From positions 25,486 to 89,485 of the IMG/VR virus record IMGVR_UViG_3300022699_000224: a stretch of 64,000 nt of DNA; one strand, written 5' to 3'. Both the position numbers and the translations under genes were made by a program. Positions 8,301 through 14,828 of the stretch are shown here, in pieces; the first letter of the stretch is position 1; each line of letters opens with the position of its first letter. Source of the DNA: a virus. The notes below the pieces were generated by a model, which saw only the letters and a program-made list of their open reading frames with translations, made no database searches and was not told the origin of the DNA.

Positions 8301-8624
8301 TCATTTAAATTTTTAGGATTATCTGAAGGTTGGAATGTAACTTTTACTCAAAAACAAATAGATTGGTTAAAAAAAGAACATAAAAAACTATATCCTCATC
8401 ATAAACTTTCAATTTCAGGAAAATCGTCTCATTTGTTCCGTAGATGGAATCAAGTTTGGAGAAAATACCATGATAAAATGCCATTTTTTCCTTATAAATT
8501 AAGAAGAGGAACTTATTTATTTGATATTAATAAAACTCCTTTTTTAAGTATAAAAGATAATATAAAATATTGGAAAAAAAGATGGTATTATCCTAGAAAG
8601 GAAAGATTAAAGAATGAAAAATAA
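5325..8624 (+). CDS. family B DNA polymerase fused in frame to a DUF4338 (DruA-like) domain
   Basis: 1099 residues. Residues 1-760 are a family B replicative polymerase: exonuclease motif I D104-I-E106, exo II near D171/D173, palm motif A DLSGAYMY with D347, a diverged motif B KVIVLSCWG from 440 (usual Asn replaced by Leu, usual Tyr by Trp), motif C YVDTDG with D492 and D494, and CRYKGY near 544. The thumb seems to end at about 758 (KSMKWDIKKL). Residues 763-787 are encoded by a tRNA-shaped sequence. From about 800 to 1099 there is a second domain with LSSPMI, CVGTG, GKLLTYIALS, TTSIYGKSSIYNR and GLSEGW, which I recognise as DUF4338, the DruA family. No ATG begins the second domain before residue 873, so it appears to be expressed only as a fusion. 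Confidence 0.85.
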   Translation: MKLINIHSNGRTIYLFWRDNENKLHVKRKKDFFPYYYEISPNEEGKYKGYDNSPLKKIYVSKPNEVRKLRSSNAYEADIIFTKRFLIDKIDKIEPCPIKIAYIDIEVKAPEFPNPDNAQYPVSCISVGNSFKKEIKTFWIKNFDTEFDLIETFIKYMRKEKYDLFCSWHVDFDYNYLYNRYPDFAKKLSPINETRYGNDKVLYPAGISIIDYLSWFKAFTRNKYRVYSLDAVAQKDLQEKTWGNTDFDSLNDEIKKKNINDVKRMIKLENKYNIVSLFDEIRRFSKVEWEDLGTYNSRVIDMLVLQEAKNQKIVLPMKPRDKIKEEFEGAYRDTYETGRFFNVGKYDLSGAYMYAIIDLALDSANIKENSNNNTIPVNITDRKTHKILNTYNVEQNKNGILPLVAKKLIDEKNKLKKERALLDPNSEEYKILDKRYDALKVIVLSCWGVIGNQYFRLFDSRVAGMITSVVRSLIWYVDDKLKELGYKVLYVDTDGLIIDDKGETITDLLNDLITKWAKEKFNKKVSIRFDCEGHFEKLYIATKCRYKGYLKTDTGIKEETKGLEIKRKDSTKYIQKFQDKLIDKILNKESEEIVIKWINNKINNFKNNKLTDIAFPCKLSRKPNDYKNIPIFLRALNNTENFNKKVGELYYYIYVKPNKERKRKTIIKVKEKENIILNKDLSRKEGIVYARKTYENSNLKTSDISVLHKREKAKDVVAFDKDNYDHINKEDIDWKKMIDRNIMMKIDSIFKSMKWDIKKLNFAEEVSKETHRNTISKSKVQVLNSAPKSNNKKYPNDYPIEKGKTLSKEELKKLNLKCKPKIKNRDKIEEFLKINNNKQIKALKNNFNPEPYIEEYNLDFQWVSFINTISSTMFKNRPGRSIKLLVKDKNYDFIYGIISLSSPMINKKINKYFKDNNKMPKVDFNFINRHIIDINVCVGTGILTKYLTGKLLTYIALSEEIKNMWDKKYNTDIKYIMTTSIYGKSSIYNRIKSFKFLGLSEGWNVTFTQKQIDWLKKEHKKLYPHHKLSISGKSSHLFRRWNQVWRKYHDKMPFFPYKLRRGTYLFDINKTPFLSIKDNIKYWKKRWYYPRKERLKNEK
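7611..7685 (+). tRNA. tRNA-shaped sequence (Gly-like, loop ACC) inside the polymerase ORF
   Basis: 75 nt that fold as a full cloverleaf. The acceptor pairs GCGGAG (7611-7616) with CTCCGC (7676-7681), with a G-A mismatch at the seventh pair, then U and an encoded CCA (7683-7685). The D-arm is GTGTC/GACAC (7620-7635). The anticodon arm is TCGAA/TTCGA with 7-nt loop ATACCAT (7637-7653), giving U33, anticodon ACC and A37. The variable loop is 4 nt and the T-arm TAAGG/CCTTA with loop TGCAAGT (7658-7674). G1-C72, C2-G71, C35, C36 and U73 match bacterial tRNA-Gly identity. Against a working tRNA: no GG in the D-loop, G at position 55, and the rare A34. The frame stays open across it (codons 763-787). 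Confidence 0.45.
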
Positions 8625-8826
8625 ATGTAAGTGTAAAAAACCAGATAGAGTAATAAGTATTCTTAATGGAATAGGTTTTAAATGTGCAAAGTGTAATAAG
8701 TGGATAAAAATATTTCATAAAAAGTTTCATAAACCTACTAAAATAAGAAAATCTAAGAAGAAATATAATAGAAGAAAAGCAAAAAAGAAATTAAGACAAA
8801 AATTAAGAGAGGAGGATATTTCATGA
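8614..8826 (+). CDS. small basic zinc-ribbon protein
   Basis: 70 residues with two Cys pairs in the N-terminal half (CKCKKP at 5-9, CAKC at 24-27) and a lysine/arginine-rich C-terminal tail. It is likely to bind nucleic acid through a zinc ribbon. The start overlaps the polymerase stop by 11 bases and the stop TGA overlaps the next ATG, so it belongs to the polymerase transcript. Confidence 0.6.
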   Translation: MKNKCKCKKPDRVISILNGIGFKCAKCNKWIKIFHKKFHKPTKIRKSKKKYNRRKAKKKLRQKLREEDIS

Positions 8827-8954
8827 TTTATTTGATTATATTAGCAATGTTAATATTAGTTGCTTTTATTGCAGGTATGTTTGTTCAAAGAAATAATTAT
8901 ATTCTAAAACCAAAAAAACCTAAAGATATGCATTATGGTAAAATTAATAACTAG
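8823..8954 (+). CDS. 43-residue single-span membrane peptide
   Basis: A short gene with start ATG overlapping the previous TGA (TCATGA) and preceded by GAGAGGAGGATATTTC, a strong Shine-Dalgarno. Residues 2-20 form one hydrophobic helix (LIILAMLILVAFIAG), followed by a short basic tail. It could be a small membrane modulator, but no family is recognisable. Confidence 0.6.
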   Translation: MIYLIILAMLILVAFIAGMFVQRNNYILKPKKPKDMHYGKINN

Positions 8955-8966
8955 GAGGTGAGGTAA

Positions 8967-9206
8967 ATGATTAAAGGTCAAGATTTAAATATTGAACTTA
9001 AAAAATTAGATTTAAAAATCAGTAAATCTAGCATTACCAATTCTGATGTAGTTAAAGCTATAACTTTACTTATTAAATTAGCTAGAGATATTAGACAAAA
9101 TCAAGTTTTGATGATGAAAGAGAGGGGTATAGATTTGATAAAGCCTCCAAAAGAAAAAAGAGATAAAGATAATACAGAACCTACTAAATCAGATACTAAA
9201 AAATAA
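8967..9206 (+). CDS. hypothetical helical protein
   Basis: 79 residues: an amphipathic helical N-terminal half and a highly charged, probably disordered tail from about residue 58. It has a strong Shine-Dalgarno, TAGGAGGTGAGG. No family recognised. It is the last gene before the structured RNA at 9215. Confidence 0.6.
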   Translation: MIKGQDLNIELKKLDLKISKSSITNSDVVKAITLLIKLARDIRQNQVLMMKERGIDLIKPPKEKRDKDNTEPTKSDTKK

Positions 9207-9214
9207 TTAATTTC

Positions 9215-9289
9215 GGGGCTTGTGGTTTAATAGCCTGATAACTTACTAGGGATTCCTGGTGAGAAATTGTAGATTAACTACCAAGCCCC
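9215..9289 (+). ncRNA. structured RNA element with a tRNA-like outline
   Basis: An 8-bp closing stem, GGGGCTTG (9215-9222) with CAAGCCCC (9282-9289), encloses a strong hairpin: CTTACTAGG (9242-9250) and CCTGGTGAG (9255-9263) pair over nine positions (seven Watson-Crick or A-U/G-C and two wobble) around the loop GATT. A smaller hairpin, GTAG/CTAC, follows at 9269-9281. The whole is 75 nt, tRNA-sized, but the T-arm, D-arm and CCA are not canonical. It begins 8 bases after one gene and ends 15 bases before the next start, so it may be a leader element controlling the gene at 9305, or a decayed tRNA. Confidence 0.45.
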
Positions 9290-9304
9290 TTTACGGAGTA
9301 AGAG

Positions 9305-9739
9305 ATGAAATTAGAACAGCAAGTATGTAGTTTAGAATTAGCCAAGAAACTTAAAGAGTTAGGAGTTAAGCAAGAGAGTTTGTTTTATTGGCAGAGATAT
9401 ACAGAAAAAAAGACAGGTATTGAAGAATGGGATTTAGCCCTAAGAGGTAAACATACAAGAGATAACGCTTGGAGTTGTTTAACAGGTAATTACCACGATG
9501 GGAGACAATGGATAAGTCATTGGGTAGAAAAAGATGAGGAATACTCCGCCTTCACAGTTGCAGAGCTTGGGGAGATGTTGCCTAAGGGAACTCAATCATA
9601 TCATACTTCGTTTGACTGGTGTTTAACAAATCCTAAATGGGCAACTTCTTATATACAACCAAATTCAACCTTTCTAACATATACCGACACCGAAGCCAAC
9701 GCCAGAGCCAAGATGCTTATATATTTAATTGAGGAATAA
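9305..9739 (+). CDS. conserved phage/prophage hypothetical protein, foreign composition
   Basis: 144 residues beginning KLEQQVCSLELAKKLKELG, a sequence type that I recall from many unrelated phages and prophages, where it has no known function. It is rich in Trp (WQRY, EEWD, AWSC, QWISHW), so probably a compact soluble fold. Codon use is clearly less AT-rich than in the neighbours, with many C- and G-ending codons. Together with the structured DNA on both sides this suggests recent acquisition as a cassette. The start follows CGGAGTAAGAG. Confidence 0.75.
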   Translation: MKLEQQVCSLELAKKLKELGVKQESLFYWQRYTEKKTGIEEWDLALRGKHTRDNAWSCLTGNYHDGRQWISHWVEKDEEYSAFTVAELGEMLPKGTQSYHTSFDWCLTNPKWATSYIQPNSTFLTYTDTEANARAKMLIYLIEE

Positions 9740-10067
9740 AAAAATGACTAACCCCAATTGCCTTATGTGGCGTGGTAGCCTACTGATAGTTTTTTAGTGT
9801 TTAACTTGCAAAAATAACACTACGTTACAATAATTCGTTTCGTGAAATTAATCAACAGAGCAGACCAACTGCCCTATGGCAAAAGGGGTAATGGGGGCTA
9901 GATTGGAAAATCAAAATAAGTTATTAAAAGGTTCTTTCTGGTTGAAAAAATCCACTAAGAATGATATTTAAATTGCCCCAAGCCCTCTGCAACGCTAAAG
10001 AGAGAACAGTCAAGGTAAAAGATACCTAAAAAAGATAAAAAATATTTAAATAAACGATTAATTTATT
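9740..10067 (+). other. 328-bp non-coding stretch with many potential RNA stems
   Basis: No ORF longer than 17 codons. It is richer in G+C than its surroundings and full of complementary segments: a hairpin TAGTGTT/AACACTA (9795-9822), a small hairpin TGCC/GGCA at about 9870-9880, CCCC...TTGCC at about 9752-9762 that can pair with GGCAA..GGGG at about 9878-9888, and GGGGGCT (9893-9899) that can pair with AGCCCTC (9981-9987). The segments compete, so a single fold cannot be chosen by eye. It may be a structured non-coding RNA. No tRNA, group I intron core or promoter could be identified. Confidence 0.35.
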
Positions 10068-10928
10068 ATGAAAATACTTATTTTTGGCGATACACATATA
10101 AGAGAAGAAAATATAGAAGAGTTAAAATTAATATTTAATGAAATTTTATCTATAAATGCAGATAAAGTAATTCATTTAGGTGATTATTATGATAGAAATA
10201 GACCAACTCCTAAAGAATTATATTTTGGCACTAAAATAGCTAAACGATTTTATAATAAATATAAAGATGTTACTATAATTTCTGGTAACGGTCAACATGA
10301 TATATTAAATAATTATAGTATTATTCAATATTTAGAAAATATTGGTATTAATACAATAAAAGGAGATTATATTTATAATAATATGCTTTTTGGTCATTTT
10401 ATGTTAAATGAATCTAAATTAGAATATGGTAGTGGTAGATGTGGTATTAAGGATTTAAAAAAATATCATAAAGTATTTTTGGGGCATCAGCATGAATTTG
10501 AAGAGTTAAAAAGGAATACAATTTATCATATAGGTTCAGTTAGGTTTTGTAATTTTAATGAAGTAAATGATTCTTATAAACGAATTGCGATATTAGAAAA
10601 TAATAATATTAAATTCATTAAATTAAAAAGTCCTTATAAAATGTTAGATATTACTAATATAGAAAAATTAAATGATTTAGATAAAAATACTAAAGTAAGA
10701 CTAATATATTCTAATTATAATAATTTTAAATCAGATATAAATAATATACCTAAATATAAATCTAAATTTGCTAATTTCAAGTTAAAATTAAGTTTTGATA
10801 ATACGTTAAATACTTCTAATATTAAAATTTCTAATAAGAAAAAAAAGTTAATTGATATTTTAAATGAGGGAATAAACAAGATTAATGATAATGAAGTAAA
10901 AAATTTATTAAAAGAAATTATTAAATAA
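10068..10928 (+). CDS. SbcD/gp47-like nuclease, calcineurin-type metallophosphoesterase
   Basis: 286 residues with the metallophosphoesterase motifs in order: GDTHI at 8-12, GDYYD at about 39-43, GNGQHD at about 74-79 (a variant of GNHD), GHF, and GHQH at about 138-141, followed by a strand-rich capping region. It sits three bases upstream of a Rad50/SbcC-type ATPase, the arrangement of T4 gp47-gp46 and bacterial SbcD-SbcC. This complex trims DNA ends for recombination-dependent replication and can degrade host DNA. Confidence 0.85.
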   Translation: MKILIFGDTHIREENIEELKLIFNEILSINADKVIHLGDYYDRNRPTPKELYFGTKIAKRFYNKYKDVTIISGNGQHDILNNYSIIQYLENIGINTIKGDYIYNNMLFGHFMLNESKLEYGSGRCGIKDLKKYHKVFLGHQHEFEELKRNTIYHIGSVRFCNFNEVNDSYKRIAILENNNIKFIKLKSPYKMLDITNIEKLNDLDKNTKVRLIYSNYNNFKSDINNIPKYKSKFANFKLKLSFDNTLNTSNIKISNKKKKLIDILNEGINKINDNEVKNLLKEIIK

Positions 10929-10930
10929 TT

Positions 10931-12361
10931 ATGAAAATATTAAAAATAAAATTAAAGAACTTTAAAAACTTTTCTACCGAAAAAGAATTTTATTTTGGTA
11001 AACTTAATTTTATTAAAGGTAATAACGGAACAGGTAAAACTACTTTAGCATTAGAAAGTATATTATTTTGTCTTTATGGTTATACCTTTAAGAATTCATT
11101 AGCAGGGTTACCTACAAGAGAAAAATCTAAATCATGTAACGTAGAAATAACAGTTAAAGATAAAAATAATAAATATATAATTTTTAGGTCTTATCCTACT
11201 AAAATAAAAATACAAAAAGATAATGAAGAATTAAAATTTTCTAATAATTTAGAAGCTCAAAGATTTATAGATAAATTATTTGGTAATAGAATTAATTTTA
11301 TTAAGTTTAGAACTATAGATGCATATAGAAAAGAATCTAACTTTTTAGAAGAAGGTAATACTGCGTTTAAACGTATTTTATTTTCTTCTTCAGATGAAAT
11401 TTTTAGTAAAATAAAGGATAAACTTAATAATTTAAAACACGAAAGAGAAATATTTAATAAAGAAACTGCATCAGTAAATAATCATTATCCATCATTAAAA
11501 AGACTAAGTGTTCTTAATAATAATATAAATAAATTAGATAAGAATATAAAAAATACCCAAAGAGAAATAAAGTTTATAAATAAAGATTATATTAAAAATG
11601 AGAGACAAAAGTCTAAGTTAGCAGAAAGAAAACAACGTTATGCTTCACAACAAACTAGATTAAAACAAACTAAAAAGTGTTATACTTGTGGACAAGAATT
11701 ATCTAAAGAAAAACAAAAGAAAATATTAGAAAATTTAAAAAAAGAAATAAATATATTAGAATCAACAATGCCTAAAGTAAATAATCAGTTAGATATAACA
11801 AAAACAATGCTTAAAGAATTAGAAATAGAATTAAATAGTCAACGTAATAAAAAAGATATTATTAATAATTTAAAATATAAACTACAAGAAAGAATAAAAC
11901 AAAAAGATTATAAATGGACTAATAAAGATGTATTAGTAGTTAAAAAAGCAATTAAAGAAATAGATAATTTATCAACATATTATTTAACTGAAAGTATTAA
12001 AATATTAAAACCTATTATTAATTCTGTATTAGAGAAAATAAATTTTAAAGTGAATTTTGAAATAAATGATAAAGGAAAATTTATAATTACATTAAAAAAA
12101 GATAATATAAAATATAATTACAAAGATTTGTCTACAGGACAAAAACTTATATTACAAATAGCTTTTAAATTAGCATTATTAATTGAAAAAAATGAAAGTG
12201 GAATAATAATAGCAGATGAAGGATTAAGTTCATTGGATGAAATTAATTTATTACATATTATTCATATATTTGAAAATTATCCGTTTCAATTATTTTTAGT
12301 ATTGCATAATGCTCCTGTAATGCCAGAGTCAATTAAAATAATTAATTTGGAGGAAAAATGA
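10931..12361 (+). CDS. SbcC/gp46-like (Rad50 family) ATPase
   Basis: 476 residues, short for the family. Walker A is GNNGTGKTT at 30-38, a coiled-coil middle carries a zinc-hook CYTC (C250, C253), the ABC signature LSTGQK lies near residue 402, and Walker B IIIADEGLSSLDE near 427. Two coils flank the hook, so it should dimerise through zinc. It forms the nuclease complex with the preceding SbcD-like protein. The ATG lies three bases after the previous stop, and the stop overlaps the next start (ATGA). Confidence 0.88.
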   Translation: MKILKIKLKNFKNFSTEKEFYFGKLNFIKGNNGTGKTTLALESILFCLYGYTFKNSLAGLPTREKSKSCNVEITVKDKNNKYIIFRSYPTKIKIQKDNEELKFSNNLEAQRFIDKLFGNRINFIKFRTIDAYRKESNFLEEGNTAFKRILFSSSDEIFSKIKDKLNNLKHEREIFNKETASVNNHYPSLKRLSVLNNNINKLDKNIKNTQREIKFINKDYIKNERQKSKLAERKQRYASQQTRLKQTKKCYTCGQELSKEKQKKILENLKKEINILESTMPKVNNQLDITKTMLKELEIELNSQRNKKDIINNLKYKLQERIKQKDYKWTNKDVLVVKKAIKEIDNLSTYYLTESIKILKPIINSVLEKINFKVNFEINDKGKFIITLKKDNIKYNYKDLSTGQKLILQIAFKLALLIEKNESGIIIADEGLSSLDEINLLHIIHIFENYPFQLFLVLHNAPVMPESIKIINLEEK

Positions 12362-12858
12362 AACAATGTCAACATAAATTAATAAAAACAATTACTTTAG
12401 CAGATGGAGTTTATAATATATGCAAAGATTGTTTAAAAATTATATCAGAAACAAAGAGATACAAAACTATCCCTGAATTACAAATTATTTGTCATAATAT
12501 TGCAGTTAAAAAAGGTTTTTGGGATTGTCCAGAATGTAATGGAACAGGTAAGAAGAAATCTTTATTTTTACAATTCATAAATAGCGAATATAATTATGAT
12601 GAATGTAATAATTGTAATGGAAACGGTCATATTAATAGAAACAATGGAGAATTAATTGCTTTAATGCATGCAGAATTATCTGAAGCTTTAGAAGATTTAA
12701 GAAAAGGTAATGATAAACATGTAGGGGAAGAATTAGCTGATTGTGTTATAAGAATTTTAGATTTTTGTCAAGGAAGAGATATTGATTTAGCACATGAAAT
12801 AGAAAATAAAATAAAGAAAAATAAAAAAAGACCTTATAAACATAATAAAAAATTTTAG
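12358..12858 (+). CDS. MazG-like nucleotide pyrophosphohydrolase with inserted zinc finger
   Basis: 166 residues. The all-alpha NTP pyrophosphatase signature is present as E106-x-x-E109 (HAELSEALE) and E125-x-x-D128 (EELADC). An N-terminal Cys/His pair region (CQH at 4-6, CKDC at 22-25) and a DnaJ-type double CxxCxGxG (C57, C60, C83, C86: CPECNGTG and CNNCNGNG) are inserted before the catalytic helices. MazG-type phage enzymes hydrolyse dNTPs or alarmones such as ppGpp during infection. The zinc module is unusual and might mediate dimerisation or RNA/protein contact. Confidence 0.75.
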   Translation: MKQCQHKLIKTITLADGVYNICKDCLKIISETKRYKTIPELQIICHNIAVKKGFWDCPECNGTGKKKSLFLQFINSEYNYDECNNCNGNGHINRNNGELIALMHAELSEALEDLRKGNDKHVGEELADCVIRILDFCQGRDIDLAHEIENKIKKNKKRPYKHNKKF

Positions 12859-12870
12859 ATAGGAGGTAAA

Positions 12871-13122
12871 ATGGAACTTTTATCAGATTTAGAAAATAAA
12901 TTATATGATTATATTAAAAAGAATAAAGAAGTTACTTATGATGCAATAAGAAAGAATTTAGGGCTTAATTATATGGGAGCTATTGGTAAATTACTTAATT
13001 TAAAATTAATAGAAAAAGGAAAACGCAAAACAAATGAAACTATATCAACAGGATTTGATAGATATGGAACTAAATTAGTAAAAATTTTAAAATTAAAAGA
13101 TAAAAAGGAGAATAATGTCTAA
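12871..13122 (+). CDS. probable winged-helix DNA-binding protein
   Basis: 83 residues. The N-terminal two thirds fit a small winged helix: a helix (LENKLYDYIKK), a helix-turn-helix (TYDAIRKNLGLNYMGAIGKLL) and a short wing-like strand pair. The C-terminus is basic. It might regulate phage or host transcription. A strong TAGGAGGTAAA precedes the ATG. The fold is inferred from pattern only. Confidence 0.5.
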   Translation: MELLSDLENKLYDYIKKNKEVTYDAIRKNLGLNYMGAIGKLLNLKLIEKGKRKTNETISTGFDRYGTKLVKILKLKDKKENNV

Positions 13123-13309
13123 TAAAAAAAGTAAATTTTATTATGAAATTAGAAAATTAGTAACTTCTTTGCATGGAGTGAAATACGAAGAATTATCAAG
13201 AGGAATTAGGAGAGATATAGATAAAACTACGAATAAAATAATTAATTTATTTATTGATACTACTATAGTAGAATTAAAATCGTTATTAAGAAATACAATA
13301 ATTAATTAA
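13115..13309 (+). CDS. hypothetical protein
   Basis: 64 residues, helical and basic at the N-terminus, no motif recognised. It overlaps the preceding gene by 8 bases with an internal AAGGAGAATA Shine-Dalgarno. Confidence 0.55.
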   Translation: MSNKKSKFYYEIRKLVTSLHGVKYEELSRGIRRDIDKTTNKIINLFIDTTIVELKSLLRNTIIN

Positions 13310-13321
13310 GGAGGTAAAAAC

Positions 13322-13651
13322 ATGTCAAGACCTAATAATGAAAAACAAAAACCTAATACTGTAAAAGAACAGATTCCAGAAAAACAATTAAGAGATGTTA
13401 AAAAAAGATTAGATAAAAAACAACAATTATTACAAGAGTTTTTACAATTATCTATCACAGCTACTAAAATAAGACAAAAGATAGATGATATTTATGAAAG
13501 AATTAACGATAATGGTCAAAAAATAAGAACATCTATCCAACATGCTTATAAAAAAATGAAATTAGGTAAAAAGAAGAATTATCAATGGAGATTTGATGGT
13601 AGAGATTCTTTTATCGGTATAGAAATGCCTTTAGAGAAACCTAAAAAATAA
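13322..13651 (+). CDS. coiled-coil hypothetical protein
   Basis: 109 residues. A proline-rich N-terminus is followed by a long helix with heptad-like spacing (about 20-80) and then a short basic, aromatic tail (YQWRFDGRD). No family recognised. Strong Shine-Dalgarno AAGGAGGTAAAAAC. Confidence 0.55.
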   Translation: MSRPNNEKQKPNTVKEQIPEKQLRDVKKRLDKKQQLLQEFLQLSITATKIRQKIDDIYERINDNGQKIRTSIQHAYKKMKLGKKKNYQWRFDGRDSFIGIEMPLEKPKK

Positions 13652-13652
13652 A

Positions 13653-14156
13653 ATGTTAACAATAATAAACAAATTAATTTGGGATATACATAAATTATTA
13701 GCTTATATTAGAAGAGAAAAATTTAGCGCTTTAAGATTTCTAAATAAGTATAATAAAATAGAAATTAAATATAAAGGTTATTTATCATTTGATTTTGATT
13801 CTGTCATTGCAACATATAAAAGACCTTTTAAATATGATATTTTAGGGAAACCTAATAAAGAAATAATTAAAGTTATGAGATATTATTATGAAAAAGGTTA
13901 TCATATTAATATTTTTACAGGGCGTATACTTACTCCTAAAATGAAAAAATGGTTAAGTAAATACAAAGTGCCTTATCATACTTTTAATGTAAATCCTAAA
14001 GTCTTTGATAATGCTTGTAGATTTAAACCATATTATGATTGTATAATTGATGATAAAGGTTTAAATTATCATTTTAAATATAATGCAAAATCTAAAAAGC
14101 AATTAATTAAAGAAATAGATGAAATAATTAAATGGAGCAAAGAGGGTAAAAAATGA
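13653..14156 (+). CDS. HAD-superfamily phosphatase-like protein
   Basis: 167 residues. Motif I is SFDFDSV with nucleophile D47 and acid/base D49, motif II IFTGR near residue 88, and motif IV IIDDKG near residue 129, all in HAD order. The space between motif I and II is compact, as in phage nucleotidase/polynucleotide phosphatase-like HADs. It may remove 3'-phosphates or cyclic phosphates as the missing partner of the kinase at 3741 and RNA ligase at 533, or act on nucleotides. It overlaps the next gene by 4 bases. Confidence 0.65.
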   Translation: MLTIINKLIWDIHKLLAYIRREKFSALRFLNKYNKIEIKYKGYLSFDFDSVIATYKRPFKYDILGKPNKEIIKVMRYYYEKGYHINIFTGRILTPKMKKWLSKYKVPYHTFNVNPKVFDNACRFKPYYDCIIDDKGLNYHFKYNAKSKKQLIKEIDEIIKWSKEGKK

Positions 14157-14635
14157 AAATTATAGATATAATGTATGAACCAGAAAAGAATAAGTATTCT
14201 TTATTAGAAGAAAATTCAAAAAGAAAAGAAATATCTAAAAAAGAATTTTATGATATTCTTCATTTCAAAGAAAAAAAAGCAGAATTTACTGGTAAATATT
14301 CTTTAATGATAGGAAGGTGGCAACCTTTACATAAAGGTCATATTAAATTAATTAGAAAAGTATTAAATCAAGGAAATAAAGTATGTATAGGTATAAGAGA
14401 TAGTAAAAAAGATAATAAAAACCCTTATTCAATTGAAGAAAGAATTGATATGATAAAGCAAGAATTCGGTCAAGAAATAATAAATGAAACAATTAAATAT
14501 GTAGCATTACCTGATATTAAAGAAGTAGTATATGGTAGAAAAGTAGGATGGGGAATTAGAGAAATAAGGTTAGATGAAAAAATAGAAAATATTTCAGCTA
14601 CTAATATAAGGAGAAAATTAAATAATGAAATTTAA
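14153..14635 (+). CDS. NMN adenylyltransferase-like nucleotidyltransferase
   Basis: 160 residues. A roughly 45-residue N-terminal extension is followed by the nucleotidyltransferase signature GRWQPLHKGH (54-63), very close to the GRFQPxHxGH of archaeal-type NadM, and by ISATNIRRKL near 148-157 (the ISxTxxR phosphate-binding motif). This family transfers AMP or CMP; NMN or nicotinate mononucleotide would be the substrate if it is NadM-like, giving NAD or its deamido form. With the NAD synthetase at 23206 it would form the last two NAD steps. The overlap with the next gene is 11 bases. Confidence 0.7.
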   Translation: MKIIDIMYEPEKNKYSLLEENSKRKEISKKEFYDILHFKEKKAEFTGKYSLMIGRWQPLHKGHIKLIRKVLNQGNKVCIGIRDSKKDNKNPYSIEERIDMIKQEFGQEIINETIKYVALPDIKEVVYGRKVGWGIREIRLDEKIENISATNIRRKLNNEI

Positions 14636-14828
14636 ATATACTAGAGAAGAATTACAAGAAGCATTAAAAGATGTTAAACAATTTATTTTAATGACTAAAG
14701 ATACTCCTAATGGAACTCCAAAACGTTTATTGATTTTTCGGGATTTATTGAAAAAAGAATTGATAATAAAAAACCATACTCCTCATAAATTGGAAGAATT
14801 AAAACATTTCAAAGAAAAAGAGAGATAA
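14625..14828 (+). CDS. small helical hypothetical protein
   Basis: 67 residues, charged and helical. No motif recognised. It starts inside the nucleotidyltransferase gene after AAGGAGAAAATTAAATA and stops directly before the LamG gene's ATG, so it bridges the DNA metabolism and surface cassettes transcriptionally. Confidence 0.55.
   Translation: MKFKYTREELQEALKDVKQFILMTKDTPNGTPKRLLIFRDLLKKELIIKNHTPHKLEELKHFKEKER

Noticed and set aside
9215-9289. Canonical tRNA gene or hammerhead ribozyme
   Set aside because: The T-arm has a 4-bp stem and 5-nt loop, there is no CCA or U33-type loop, and the hammerhead core would need CUGANGA whereas the sequence has CTGATAA with an extra base before the stem. 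Kept only as a structured element.
9740-10067. Group I intron or known large phage RNA
   Set aside because: No P/Q/R/S core sequences (such as GACTA in R) were found and no interrupted gene flanks it. The region is listed only as structured non-coding DNA.
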